From positions 4,321,201 to 4,385,200 of the forward strand of contig OW799237.1 of the NCBI GenBank assembly GCA_941918925.1: 64,000 bases of DNA, given 5' to 3'. The translations under genes were made by a program, and so were the position numbers. Position 1 is the stretch's first letter. Each line of letters opens with the position of its first letter. Positions 12,381 through 23,860 of the stretch are shown here, in pieces. Origin of the DNA: Phyto melanocephala. Taxonomy: Eukaryota; Arthropoda; Insecta; Diptera; Rhinophoridae. Under the pieces are notes generated by a model, which did no database searches, was not told the origin of the DNA, and was given only the letters and a program-made list of their open reading frames with translations.

Positions 12381-12498
12381 GGGCGGTATTCATAAAAAAT
12401 ATTTTAGGTTTATTGAAGGCTTATTTGACAAATTTCTCTACAACATCTGTCAAATAAGCCTTTAATGAACCTAAAATATTTTTTATGAATACGGCCCT
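12381..12498. mobile_element. Near-perfect foldback element (118 bp)
   Basis: Arms GGGCGGTATTCATAAAAAAT and its inverse at 12,478-12,497 continue inward through TTAGGTTTATT and GGCTTATTTGACA, leaving a loop of about 20 bp. Flanked by TAA on both sides. Either a small MITE or a hairpin left by one; no ORF. Confidence 0.8.
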
Positions 12499-13039
12499 AA
12501 AGCTAAATACAAAATTCAATGAGGGCATCACAAGATATACCAAATTTTATATTATTTTTATTAAAAAAAACACACATAAACTAAAAACAGAAACGATGAA
12601 AAATTATCATCTGAATTTTTTTTTGTAAAAACTTTCAATATATTCTTTATGAAATTAAATTTTTTTTTTTTAAATTTTCTATATCACAAGAATTTCCTGT
12701 TTATAGAAGAATTTTAAAAAATTCTCTATTTATTTAAAATTTCTAAAAATTTTATCTATTTATTGAAAATTTAAATTTAATTAATTTAGAAAAAAAAAAT
12801 TTAAAGAAAAACTAGATCTTAAGAAATATTTTTTTGATGAATTTTTTAGCAATTTTTGACAAAGTTTTTATTATTTATAGAAAATTTGAACATATTTTCT
12901 TTTTTGAACGTATTTTGCAAAATTTCTATAATTACAAAAATAAGTTCACTAAGTCTCTATTGAAAGAAAAACTTTCAGAATTCACTTTTTACATAAAGAT
13001 TTTATAAAATGTATTAGTTGGTTGTAATAATTTACTACG
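12499..13039. other. AT-rich spacer
   Basis: Very A/T-rich, with poly-T and AATTTT runs. No gene or repeat partner recognised. Confidence 0.5.
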
Positions 13040-13980
13040 TGTAAACTGTCAAGTGAAGTCCGTATGATGCCATTTTGACAAGACTATATCACTTGCCTGA
13101 CTTGGTGTCTTTAAGAATTAGTCTAAAAAGAAGTACTAGATCTTCATCCGTAGTATTAAGGAATCTCATCAGTTTATTTAGTCTGACCTCATATATATCA
13201 GAGGGCTTACCGAGTATATGTACGTCTAGAATTCTTCGAAGAAAAAATGGACACCCGATTTTTTCTTCTTTAAATTCGGACAGATGCGTCAGTTATCGTT
13301 CTAGAGAAGTCGTCTGGTATGTTTCCCTAACATCCAGTGTCGCGTCAGTATCAATATCAATAGCAACCTCAAGATGTCCTTGCGACCTCGATTTGTAAGT
13401 TTCAAAGTGCGCCTGACAGGGTTTGGTCACTCAACTTTTATCCACTACACGCTATTTGTCTTTGACATTTTCTAGAAAGTGTCTGCAGATCTTACTTTGA
13501 ATAGTCCCCAACGGCATTGTGACTGGATTTTTATTAGAGAAATCCAAAGCAAATCCTCTTCTGGCTAGCTCAGTCGCCCGCTCGTTACCACGAGGGCCCC
13601 AATGCACAGGGACCCAAACTAGAGCAACGTCTGTCAAGCTTGAATCTTTAACATCTGCATTGGCCTGCTAATGTTGATGTGGTATAGTATAAACTGATTG
13701 ATAGCAGTGCTTTATAATGCAGTGCCCTACATATCTTTCAGATAGCGAAAATTTCAGACTGAAATACGCTACATTCAGGATAGCAGGGCAGGAAAGCTTT
13801 ATGCCTAGTTTTCCAAAGAAGACACTGGATCTGAACCCACGGCCTATATGTTCTTAAAGTCAAGATCCCCATAAGATTACTACTATCCTGGAGGGAATTA
13901 AAATATTAAAAGCCGTGGCATTGGTTCAAGATCCAAGGCAGCCCAGACAGAATCCCCTCATCACCATATTATTTATCTCC
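13040..13980 (-). pseudogene. 3' end of a Jockey/R1-type non-LTR retrotransposon
   Basis: On the minus strand, 13,637-13,452 reads VALVWVPVHWGPRGNERATELARRG, the RNase H motif (WVPGHxGxxGNExADxLAR) at the end of Jockey/R1-type ORF2 proteins; here Gly of PGH is Val. Farther downstream on the minus strand, 13,150-13,080 reads LMRFLNTTDEDLVLLFRLIL, similar to the C-terminal tail of such proteins. Several stops and shifts interrupt the frame, and the reverse transcriptase and endonuclease are absent, as expected from a 5'-truncated insertion. The 5' and 3' limits are uncertain. Confidence 0.7.
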
Positions 13981-15675
13981 AACATCCAGTTTTATTGAGA
14001 TTTACTAAACTATTTTTATATATGGCCATAATATGAAACTCACTGGGAACGGTGTGCAACATAGTATTCAGTGCCTTTGAAGGATTAAATCGTAATGCAC
14101 CCTTAAATCCAATGCATGCCAATCACCGGACCCTGTCGAACTGGTATGCACATATTGTGCACAAATCAAAAAAAATAATTTTTTTTATTAACTCCATAAG
14201 CATAGTGTACAAGGTAATGGTTTTTCTAACAAAATGTTAGCATACCTTAAGGCTATGAAACACTCAAAAACAACTGCCTACTTTATAATTTATTTTTTAT
14301 TTATTTTTAGTTTGCTCATATTTGCCCAAAAACTGCAATAAAACTAATATTTCAACACAAGAAAAATAGAAAAAAAATTTAAAAAAATTAAATAACGCTA
14401 AAACATAAAAAATGACTTGAAATAAAAATGCGCTCATTTAATATTATAATGTTCTGCTGTAGCTGTCCTTTTTCTCATATAAATATATTTTACCCATGTC
14501 TTGTACTTAAGATACAGTTAGTTTCTTATATTATTTTAAGCTAACGAAGATAAATGTTAGAAACGTGTAAAAATTTTGCCACTATATTGCCATCATGCAA
14601 CAATGAATTTAAAAATATCTGAAAGTATGCAAGTCTATGTATGTGTATGTATGTGTAAAATAAACTGCAACTGTAATATATAAATGTTGGCTTTATGGGG
14701 TACTTTGGCAATTTTTTTCTCATTTTATTTTCTAATTTTTTGTGGCAACATGGCAAAAATTTCAAAAAAAAAAAGTTTGTATGTATTTCGAAAACATTTG
14801 ATGCTTGTAATGGCTGCCATTAAATGTCCATCGACATTTAGTGCAAATGTTCGGCAAAAAAAATTGAAACACCAATATGTATGCTATAGTCTTTGTTGTA
14901 ATTTCTTTTCCTTTGCTGCTGCAGTTAACCCCTCTACGTCATTAGAGCTTTAGTGCAGAGAGACAAACGTGACCCAAGACATCAATGGCTATTTTAGAGA
15001 GTTTTAGTTTCGTCTTCCTTTTTTCTATTTGTTATTCTTTCATTTTACTTGAATTATTTGAAAAGCTGATATTTCTTGAAATTTTTTTTCTTGTTTGCTC
15101 TTCAGACTTGTGTAAATATTATTAGCTTTGATTGCATGCATGCAAATTGTTAAAGACAAAGAAAATAACCTCTAACTTAAGGTCATTTGGAATACAATTT
15201 TTAATGTTTTTGAATTATGGTGGAAATTTAAATATTGCAAAAATAATTTTAATAAATAAAATGAGTAATAAATAATTCAATAAAAAATCAAGCAACTGAT
15301 TTAAATTTTTAACTAATAAAAAATTCCTTAGGTCCAAATTGCATGATTGAATTGGCAAATTTTCTAATTTTTTTCATTTCATTTATTTTGGACCGACTCA
15401 ATATTATTGCTTTACAGATCCAATAAGTAAAAGTCATTATTATGGCAGAATAATGTCATGACAAAAGTAACGCTCGAAACCTCTAGGAAATCTTATTCTT
15501 CTTTTACCTATTATTTTTACTTGCAAGCATTAACATTTTTTAAAGCAGTCCTATAAATCAGAACACATACAAAAATCCTCCAGTTTCAGAGGCCAGTTAA
15601 ATGTATCTGGGAGGAAGAAATTTACGTTTTAATAACACTTTAGCTAACTTGAGATCTTAGCTTCTCAGGCAGCTT
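13981..15675. other. AT-rich spacer
   Basis: No gene seen. Frames at 14,052-14,240 and 14,684-14,953 have no recognisable domain, and the latter spans ordinary K/F/C-rich sequence. TGTATGTATGTG microsatellite near 14,636-14,656. Confidence 0.5.
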
Positions 15676-16071
15676 CCCAGCAAAAATTTCTTTTGTACCG
15701 GTAAGCAGTAAAAAAAATCAGGCCTTCTTATAGCGCAATATTACAGCGCATTCGAGGGTGCTATAAATGGTGCTATTTTTACAAAATAACTTACTGCAAC
15801 TTCTCTCGCTTACGAGGATGCAGGAATGTAAGCGAATGATTACCTCTCTTTACTGTAGTTCTTAAAAAATTTATTGAAAACACATAAAAGAGACATGATA
15901 TTACTGCATTAACCATGTGTGAAAATAGCAATAAATTAGAGCATCAAAGAGCCCTACCAAGTGGGACATCTCATATAAAAATCATGCCTTCCTAAGGCAG
16001 GTTGGGAAAGGAGAGTACATTTGTCTCTCCCTTACAAACCTGCTTCCGGGTATGCAGTAATTTTTGCTGGG
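15676..16071. mobile_element. TIR element, CCCAGCAAAAATT family
   Basis: Ends CCCAGCAAAAATTTC and AATTTTTGCTGGG are inverted. The next bases GGTAAGCAGTAA and GGGTATGCAGTAA are not exact inverses but recur near both ends. Interior has GCTTACGAGGATGC and CTCTCCCTTACAAACCTGC. A relative lies at 59,528-60,209. No ORF, so non-autonomous. Confidence 0.7.
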
Positions 16072-16175
16072 TTATTACAAATTACTTTGCGAAAAAACTG
16101 ACAAGTCTATTTGCAAATTGATAAAGAATCTAGGAATACTTCTTTCCATTCTCCAACCCATTAACTAAGAGATAT

Positions 16176-16462
16176 AAAGAGTGTCTCAGTAAGAACGCAA
16201 TTTTTAATTTTGTGTCATGATTTTTTGCAAGAACCAACTCAGAAATTTGACAGCTGTCACATACTCTTATTCCATGATAATAAAGAGCTTTGTCAAAGAA
16301 TAACGCTTTATAATTGTAAATGTTATGTTGAGACCGATAGCAAACTACGAAGAATTTTCAGTCAATAAAGTCAACCAGTTGAAAAATAGACGAAAAATTT
16401 AATAAAACTGGAGCAGTTATGCATAGTAACACTCTGTGCGTCAACGTATCAACTTTCTTCTT
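16176..16462 (+). mobile_element. Mariner-like 5' fragment
   Basis: Begins GAGTGTCTCAGTAAGAACGC, matching the left inverted repeat of the mariner at 30,823. The blocks AATAACGCTTTATAATTGT and CTGTGCGTCAACGTATCA follow in the same order as in that copy (TGCGTTATAATTGTAAA, GTGAGTCAACGTATCGG). The right end and transposase body are missing. Confidence 0.7.
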
Positions 16463-17736
16463 TCTTCTACATCCTTCACAAAACAGGTAACACAATATAA
16501 TTAAGGACTTGAAAAGTTATTACTTCTTAATATAGAAGCAAGTTTTACTAAATATTATTTTCTCCTATAATTCCTCTAAAAAAATATCAATTTCAAGTTT
16601 GCCAAAATGTATGCTACATATTTTGGCAAATACTTTCCTTAATAATTGCATTGTTGTTTGTTGTTAGTAAGTTTGTTTTCTCTCTCTCTCGGTTCATTCG
16701 AAAGAAAACGGATTAATATTTCCTGCTTCTAACAAAAAACAAAAAAATAACGCAAACAAAGTTTTGTAATTTTACACTTCATTACAAACAATTAAAATTA
16801 TTTTACACATCAATAAATATTTATGCGATAGCATAAAAATTCATTAGCATCAGCAAAAAATTTGTTCATTAAAATATAAAAACAAAAACAAGTAAAAGTT
16901 AAATTTGCAACATATTTTGTAATAAATATGGCAATTTGAACAGGATGTTTATCAATAAAAATTCGTAGAGTAAAGTGTTACAACAAAAACAATTTTGTAG
17001 TATAAATAATTTATTTAGTGGACAATGTTTGGTATTATTTATTTAATGAATTGTATAAGCATAGATATAGGCATATGTAAGGTAGCTAAGCTCCTCCCCT
17101 AGATCAAATATAGTAACCCCCCAGAATTACATTCTTTATTCTAGATTTTAATAACAATTTAATTGAAGAAGAGCTATAGACCACGCTCCCCACGACAATT
17201 GTCCATGAACGTTAGCGATAAGTTGATAATTAGCTATAGTCCTCTCTTTATGTGGTAGTAATAAACTGTAGTATACTTTCTGGCGCAGTTATTATTTATT
17301 GCATTTTCTTTTAGGGCCGTCATAAGTCCATAGTTCCTTAGTTTCAACATTTTTTATAACACATACATTAGAACAGTATGACTACGGGAAGAATAATGTT
17401 TTTAATTCTCTGAACTAAAAGTAAACTTTTCTAAAACGAATATGTTTATTGATCAAGAATGCGTTTACTAGGATCGAGTAACAACAACACAGGCCCTCAT
17501 ATAAAAGTTGTCTTCGTTCCGATCTAAGGGGAATAAATGGCCAATGACTAATTGTAGTGAAGGATTTTTTTCAGTATGCAGTTTTAATTAAGCATGCATT
17601 CATGTTTCGCACCAAAGCGCTTCTATAGAAAATTTCTAATACGAGTATAAATACATGACTTTAAGTGATATTTGAAGTTGCCATATGTAATGTTGTCAAA
17701 GACATGTTAAAAGAAATTAAATAAACTAGAAGAAAA
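16463..17736. other. AT-rich spacer
   Basis: No gene or repeat partner recognised. Short TCTCTCTCTC run at 16,680-16,690. Confidence 0.5.
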
Positions 17737-18549
17737 CAAGTAAGAGCGCTATATTCGGCCGTGCCGAATCTTATATACCCTTCACAACGTGTAGTCATGC
17801 AATAACAGTAGTTTGTATCGCCATCCATCCCATATGAAATACGTACATAGATATATAAAAACATCCCATTGTAAAATTATAAATTTACGTATGTATGTTA
17901 AAAAAAAAATTTAAAAAAAAAATTAAAAAAAAAAAATTTTAAAAAAAAATTAAAAAAAAAATTAAAAAAAAAAATTAAAAAAAAAATTTTAAAAAATAAT
18001 TAAAATATATATAATAAATATAAAACCAAAAAAATATTTAAAAAAAAAATTTAAAGAAAAAAAATAATAAAAAAATAAATAATATATTAAATAAAAAATA
18101 AAAAAAATTTAAAAAAAAATATAAAAAAAATTTTTTTTTGCCTCAGCTGGGATTCGATGCCACGTTTTCTCTAACCACTATACACGTTTGTATGTATGTA
18201 TGTTGTTGTTGTAATAATGTTTTTGTGAAAAAAAATCGAGGTGGTCGTGGGTTTTTGCTCATATCTCAGTTGTTTATATACCGATGTTTCTGATTTTCAA
18301 TACCGATCTACCCCCAAATATTTCTGATATTTTAATATCTCACCCGAGTCCAAGCGATGTCGGGGGGCTTCAAAAAGTTGATTTCAACACACACACGGAC
18401 AGACGGACAGACTGACAGGGCTTAATCGACTCCCCTCTTCATAAGCTTTCAGAAAATATATACTTTAAAAGGTCGGAAATAAAAATTGTTGAAATTTCAC
18501 ACGGAATGACAAACCTATATATACCCTTTTTCACTGTGTGAAGGGTATA
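17737..18549 (-). mobile_element. Helitron-like (DINE-type) element with long A/T tract, copy 1
   Basis: In minus orientation it starts TTATACCCTTCACACAGTG and ends with the hairpin ATTCGGC-ACG-GCCGAAT then ATAGCGCTCTTACTTG. This 3' end is shared with the DINE-1-like element at 7,051-8,746, placing both in one superfamily. The 5' part has TTTGTCATTCCGTGTGAAAT and GTCCGTC words. The centre, 17,898-18,140, is a tract of A-runs broken by T. Beside it (18,141-18,190) is a tRNA-like scrap. No protein-coding capacity. Confidence 0.85.
17898..18140. repeat. A/T homopolymer-rich tract in Helitron-like copy 1
   Basis: About 240 bp of A-runs separated by TT/TTT; its equivalents are at 22,077-22,340 (T-rich) and 45,034-45,300. 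Length and pattern differ between copies, consistent with replication slippage. Confidence 0.9.
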
Positions 18550-20360
18550 AAAATGCCTTGTGCTACGATTTGAGCTTTAACCCGTTAAATAAAATTCTAA
18601 CTTGTATTCCCCGAAAAATATTAAGGGTTTCCCATTAAAGGCGTATAGATGTTTGTAAAACATGGAATAAATGAAGGTTATTGTGAGTTATTGAAAAAAT
18701 TTGTTTTTTTTATTATAAAGACCCATACACGAAATATTTATGTGTCGAAATTAATATCCCTAAAATGACTACTGTGGCTACGCACAGTGTTAAGCGGGCA
18801 AGAGATTTAATTTTTTTAACGCTCCACTTACGTGTTGACTTTGAGGCCATTGAATAAGTTGACATTTTTTCACATAATATTGGACTTTATAAACTTCAAC
18901 AAGAAAAATACTCACTGCTATTATTTTGAGTTTCGTCGGTTTTCTTAATTTTAATTTCACATTTTCGATAAAAGCAGTGGCCAACAATTTATGAGACCTC
19001 AAATAAACATAATTTAAGCAGTGCTTTCCCAAGGTTTTTCTGACGTTGCAAATATTTAAAACATTACAAACATACAAACACACATTCCCTAACAAAAAAA
19101 ACAAAAAAACACTCACATGTGCCAAAATATGTGGCAGACTTTGTGCTGCAGGAAAATAAAATTCAATTGAATAAATTTCTTATTGAATTAAAATAAGAAA
19201 TCAACAACAATTTAATGACTGGAAAATTCATTTATTATTGTTGTGTTTTTATTTTTGTTGGTTTTATTCTTCTTGTATTAATGCTAATGCTGTTGTTGTT
19301 ATTGTTGTTTGTTAATGTTTTTTTTTTTTGAGCAATTTCAACAAACAGCCAAAGTTATCTGCAGCTGTGTAATGAAAAATATAAACAACAACATCAATAT
19401 TTTCGAGCGGAAAAGCGCATTATTATTAAAAGGTTTCATTTCGTATCATCCTGTGAACTGGCATAAATACTTATAAAAGTACTTGCACACACTCACATGC
19501 ACTCTCAATACAAAACCAACATGAGAAGTGCGCTGGTAAAGCTGCTATAAATTCATATGCACACATATGAATCCATTTTTCCCCCTGTTTGCTTCACTAT
19601 TCGCAAAAAAAAATGATATAAAAAGAAAACGAACATAGAGAAGGGAAAATATTTTATGAGTTTGTATGTGTTCACTTTTATTCTCATGTGTGCATGTGTA
19701 GAGTGTAAACCAAAGAAACAAAGAATTATATTTTTACGATTGAATTGCTTAAGCAGATGAATAAAATAAAAACAAAAACGCATGAATAAATTGTAATCTC
19801 CTCAAAGAAAAAAAGTAAAGAAATATGGATGTGGCTAAGAGAGGATATTATTGAGAATCTATTGAAAGTTTTGTCTTGATAAAGGAATTAAAAGCAAAAA
19901 TTTTTTAAAAAGATATTTTCAATAAATATTTTTAGATATTTTAAATAAATGCCATCTATAGGCTTTCCTTCCAAAAATTTTTTCTTTGCATATAATTTTA
20001 TATATTCAACTAGTTACGTTTGTTAAAATAGGACTTGGCAAATATTTAACGTCAATATTTTGAATAACGAATTTATAAAATTATTTTTTATAAGCAAAAA
20101 ACAATAAATTATTACGCTAAATATTTTTTTTAAATTTTGAATTTGTAAAATATTTTTTTTTTTCAATAAAAATTTTCTTTATTAGATGTTTCCTGAAAAA
20201 ATTGTTTTCTAAATGATTCATTTCTCTTCATGTTGAAATTTTAAATTAAACTATATTAGTGATTTATACTTCCAAGTCTTTCCTTATTTTACTTGCAATT
20301 AGCGGTAAAAATTATTCACAATATTAATGATCACTCGCTTGAACAGAAGAAACCTGTGTA
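18550..20360. other. AT-rich spacer
   Basis: No supported gene. The 111-codon minus frame at 18,790-19,125 has a hydrophobic start but no known domain or conserved motif. (TTG)n-like sequence at 19,290-19,312. Confidence 0.5.
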
Positions 20361-20736
20361 TACCCTGCAGATAACGCGACTAGTCCATACACGCATGTAA
20401 AATATACTCCGTAACGGACTAGGACTAATCCAAATATCACCCAAATGTATAGAGAAATCGTGGTCGATTTAATATTACGATGTCCTAGGGCTGGACCATA
20501 TAACCCATCGGAGTACACTTAAAACTACTTTTTATCACTACCCGATGGAGCACCTATACGACCATTCTACACATCTTGACCACAATATATGTAATCGTTA
20601 AAATACGAACACTTGTTGTTTAACTACAATCTCTTGTTTTAAAATGATATGTTCCATGACTGCATAACATAGGACCATGTTGTAAATAGTCCATTAACCT
20701 AAAATGGACCATCTAGTCCAATATTATCAGCAGGGC
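20361..20736. mobile_element. TIR element, TACCCTGCAGATAA family, copy 1
   Basis: Left end TACCCTGCAGATAACGCGAC and right end ACCATCTAGTCCAATATTAT plus CAGCAGGGCA are imperfect inverted repeats. The interior (TCCTAGGGCTGGACCATATA, CATCGGAGTACAC) matches the second copy at 44,419-45,825. No ORF of note; non-autonomous. Confidence 0.8.
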
Positions 20737-21680
20737 AGCGGGCAGCAACAAAAATTTTATGTTGTTGTCATAAGTATATTAAAAATTATATAAAAAATTA
20801 ACTTGGCTTTGAATGGTTTTTTCAAGTTTTGTTCTATAAATTTTTTTCCACTAAAATGATTTCGCTCAAGCTTGTAAACAAGTAAGATGAATTCAAAATA
20901 ATTCGGCTGAATAGAAAAAATATTTTCCACTGACAGGCAAAGTAATGGACTATGAAAGTCACAAGTTTTGAGAATATATATTTTTTATTTCGATCTATGA
21001 TAAATATAGGATGCTGACACTTATGTATAAGAAACATGTACATACTTTCTTTAAATAGTTTTACGTTCTACCACCGTTTTTCTATAACACACATCACTAC
21101 GCCAGTGCATTTTATAACTTTTACATTGTAAAATTTATATTCAATACCCATATAATAAATATTTAGTAGCATACGTACAAATATATTGAAAGAAGGAACC
21201 TGCTTCAACAAAAAGTAATAAGACATACTAAACTAATATTAACTGCATAGCAATATATGCCTCTAACGAACAGCATTAGAAGCACATTATGCACAGCTAA
21301 CAGTGGTATGGCAAAAAGCAATTTTAACTGAGTCTCTCATAAGTAACATATTTTTGCAAATGTTTTTGTATGTGTTTGTAGTAAAATTTTACCAACTTTT
21401 TACGCAGCGAAAATGCGAATTTCAATTAAAAAAAATGCCTTAAAATATCATAAATCAATAGCGATTCTCTTTTAAACTATATTCTCCAAAAATATCATTA
21501 TATGTACATATGTCAAAGCAACTATCATGGCATAATAACTAAGTAGCCGTTATATTGTAAATAATAAAAAATTTGTATATTTGACAAAGCAGAACACGGC
21601 AGCAACTTCAAACAAAAGCGCTGTCAATAACAACAAGAAGACCCATTATTAAATGGTTGGCAGTAGCTTTTTGTATTTTA
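20737..21680. other. AT-rich spacer
   Basis: No gene or recognisable element seen. Confidence 0.5.
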
Positions 21681-22515
21681 TTATACCCTTCACACAGTGA
21701 AAAAGGGTATATATAGGTTTGTCATTCCGTGTGAAATTTCTACAATTTTAATTTCCGACCCCATAAAGTATATATTTTCTACAAGCTTATGAATAGGGGA
21801 GTCGATTAAGCTCTGTCAGTCTGTCCGTGTGTATGTTGAAATCAACTTTTTGAAGCCCCCCGATATCGCATGGACCCGGGTGAAAATATCAGAAATATTC
21901 GGGAGTAGATCGGTATTGAAAATCAGAAACATCGGTTCATAAACAACTGAGATATGAGCAAAAACTCACGACCACCTCGATTTTTTTTCCCAAAAACAAC
22001 ATTACAACAACAACATACATACATACAAACGTGTATACTGGTTAGAGAAAACGTGGCATCGAATCCCAGCTGAGCCAAAAAAAATTTTTTTTATATTTTT
22101 TTTTTAATTTTTTTTTTATTTTTTTTTTATTTTTTATTTAATATATTATTTATATTTTTATTATTATTTTTTTAATTTTTTTTTAAATTTTTTTTTTATT
22201 TTTTTTTGTTTTATATTTATTATAAATATTTTAATTATTTTTAAAAAAAAATTTTTTTTTTTTAATTATTTAAAAAAAATTTTTTTTTATTTTTTTTTTA
22301 AATTTTTTTTTTGTATTTTTTTTGTATTTTTTTTTTTAACATACATACGTAAATTTATAATTTTACAATGGGATGTTTTTATATATGTATGTTTTTATAT
22401 GTATGTACGTATTTCATATGGGATGAATGGTGATACAAACTACTGTTATTGCATGACTACACGTTGTGAAGGGTATATAAGATTCGGCATGGCCGAATAT
22501 AGCGCTCTTACTTGT
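21681..22515 (+). mobile_element. Helitron-like (DINE-type) element with long A/T tract, copy 2
   Basis: Same family as 17,737-18,549 in the opposite orientation. Begins TTATACCCTTCACACAGTG, ends hairpin ATTCGGC-ATG-GCCGAAT then ATAGCGCTCTTACTTG next to a T-run. Very similar to copy 1 by eye over the non-A/T parts. The T-rich tract occupies 22,077-22,340. Confidence 0.88.
22031..22076 (+). other. tRNA-like scrap inside Helitron-like copy 2
   Basis: ACTGGTTAGAGAAAACG resembles a tRNA D-arm and GGCATCGAATCCCAGCTG a T-arm/B box, but only a few bases separate them and no anticodon arm fits. It is followed by an A-run and the T tract. Present in all three long copies of this family. Could be chance or a captured SINE head. 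Confidence 0.35.
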
Positions 22516-23329
22516 TTTTAATATTTTATTTTCGTTTTTAATACTTTTTTTTTTGTTGCACATAATGTTTTAAATTTGTTAAAAATATGGCAGTATTGTT
22601 GCAAAGAAATGTCTTAAAGATGGAGCATAAAAAAAACCCTGTCATGTAATTGAACAAAATTCCAACGTTAAGTTAATTTCTATAAAAAAAATTTCATCTA
22701 CAATACGCAGTAAAATTTTGACGCGTGATCGAATCTTTTCTATTTTCTGAGCGTTTGTTCTTATTTCCTCTCTTTTTAAGACCCTCTCACTGTGAACAAC
22801 GTTCCCAGATCATAAGAGACAATTTAAAGCTATTTAATTATGGGCCGTGTTTTTTCAGCTGGTTTTTGAAAACGCAATTCTATTTCAGCTCTTGAAAAGA
22901 TTTTTTCATGTTAATTTTCCACGATAAGTTTAAAATATCACTCGTTATGGAAAAACTCGTCTATAACTAGATCTGCTCAATCATTTAATAGTAAAGTAGA
23001 GCTAATACGGTATTTGTATGTAATAATATTGGGTGTATTACAAAAAAATTCGGGATTTTTTCTATTTTTGTAATTTGAAACATTTGTGCAATTTAAATTT
23101 GGTTTATTTCGGATATGTAACATCATCTGATACCCAATTTTCATGCCTTTAATTGAACTCTGCACCTCCCAAATATTTTAAAATTGCAGCCTGAGTAGGA
23201 GCCTGAAAAAGAGAGAAAGAAATTGATTATTAACGCTGAAAAAGAAGAGTTGGAGAAAATGAAAAGAAGAGAAGTCATAATCTGGTTCGTTAACCGTTTT
23301 GGAGAAATTTGTCTTAATGCTTGTAAATT
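22516..23329. other. AT-rich spacer
   Basis: No gene or repeat partner recognised. Confidence 0.5.
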
Positions 23330-23860
23330 TTACAATTCTAGACTGGGCCAGGCAACCACTCAGCCTGTCTTATAAATGCAAAAATTTCACCAAGACTTAC
23401 CGTTAACATCTCTGTAGTCTTAAAATGTTCTCCAACGCTGGACATTGGCGCAGGAAGTGATATATAGTTTTCTCCTCCTCTATGTCAAGACATTTTTATA
23501 GAAAGTCCTATTCTCTTGGCATGATAGCCACAACGGCAGTGACCAGTAGGCACAATGTCCTTCAACTGCTTCCCGCCAAAACTCTGAAACCGGTAGGTGC
23601 ACTAAGAATCCTTTTTAGGCCATGTCATGCTCGCAATATTGCTGCCAGAAAAGTTACTCAAGAATTTAAAAGCCCTTATTAAGTTTAGCAATAATCTTCA
23701 TGGAATAAGGTCTTCAAACTCTTTTGGCTGGACTGAGGATTTTGTTTTCATGCTAAAATCACCACAAGCCATCTGTCGAATTTTAAAGCCAATGAATCTC
23801 ATTGACCAAAAGCCTCGGTGTGGAATTGGTGTGTTTCAGCGGCACCTTTTTTAAATTAAA
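23330..23860 (-). pseudogene. 3' end of a Jockey/R1-type non-LTR retrotransposon
   Basis: On the minus strand the frame around 23,590-23,500 reads KQLKDIVPTGHCRCGYHAKRIGL, the conserved 'TGHCLLGYHAxRIGL' stretch after RNase H. About 23,480-23,430 reads EEEKTIYHFLRQCPAL, the C-terminal Cys/His motif. Then EMLTVSLGEIFAFIRQAEWL (about 23,410-23,350) matches the usual tail. Two frame changes separate these, so it is dead. The reverse transcriptase is absent. Confidence 0.8.

Noticed and set aside
14684..14953. 89-codon ORF
   Set aside because: No recognisable domain and ordinary base composition; likely chance.
18790..19125. 111-codon minus ORF with a hydrophobic start
   Set aside because: Could pass as a signal peptide, but nothing after it resembles a known protein.
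22031..22076. A real tRNA gene
   Set aside because: The D-arm and T-arm words are too close together and no anticodon or acceptor stem can form.
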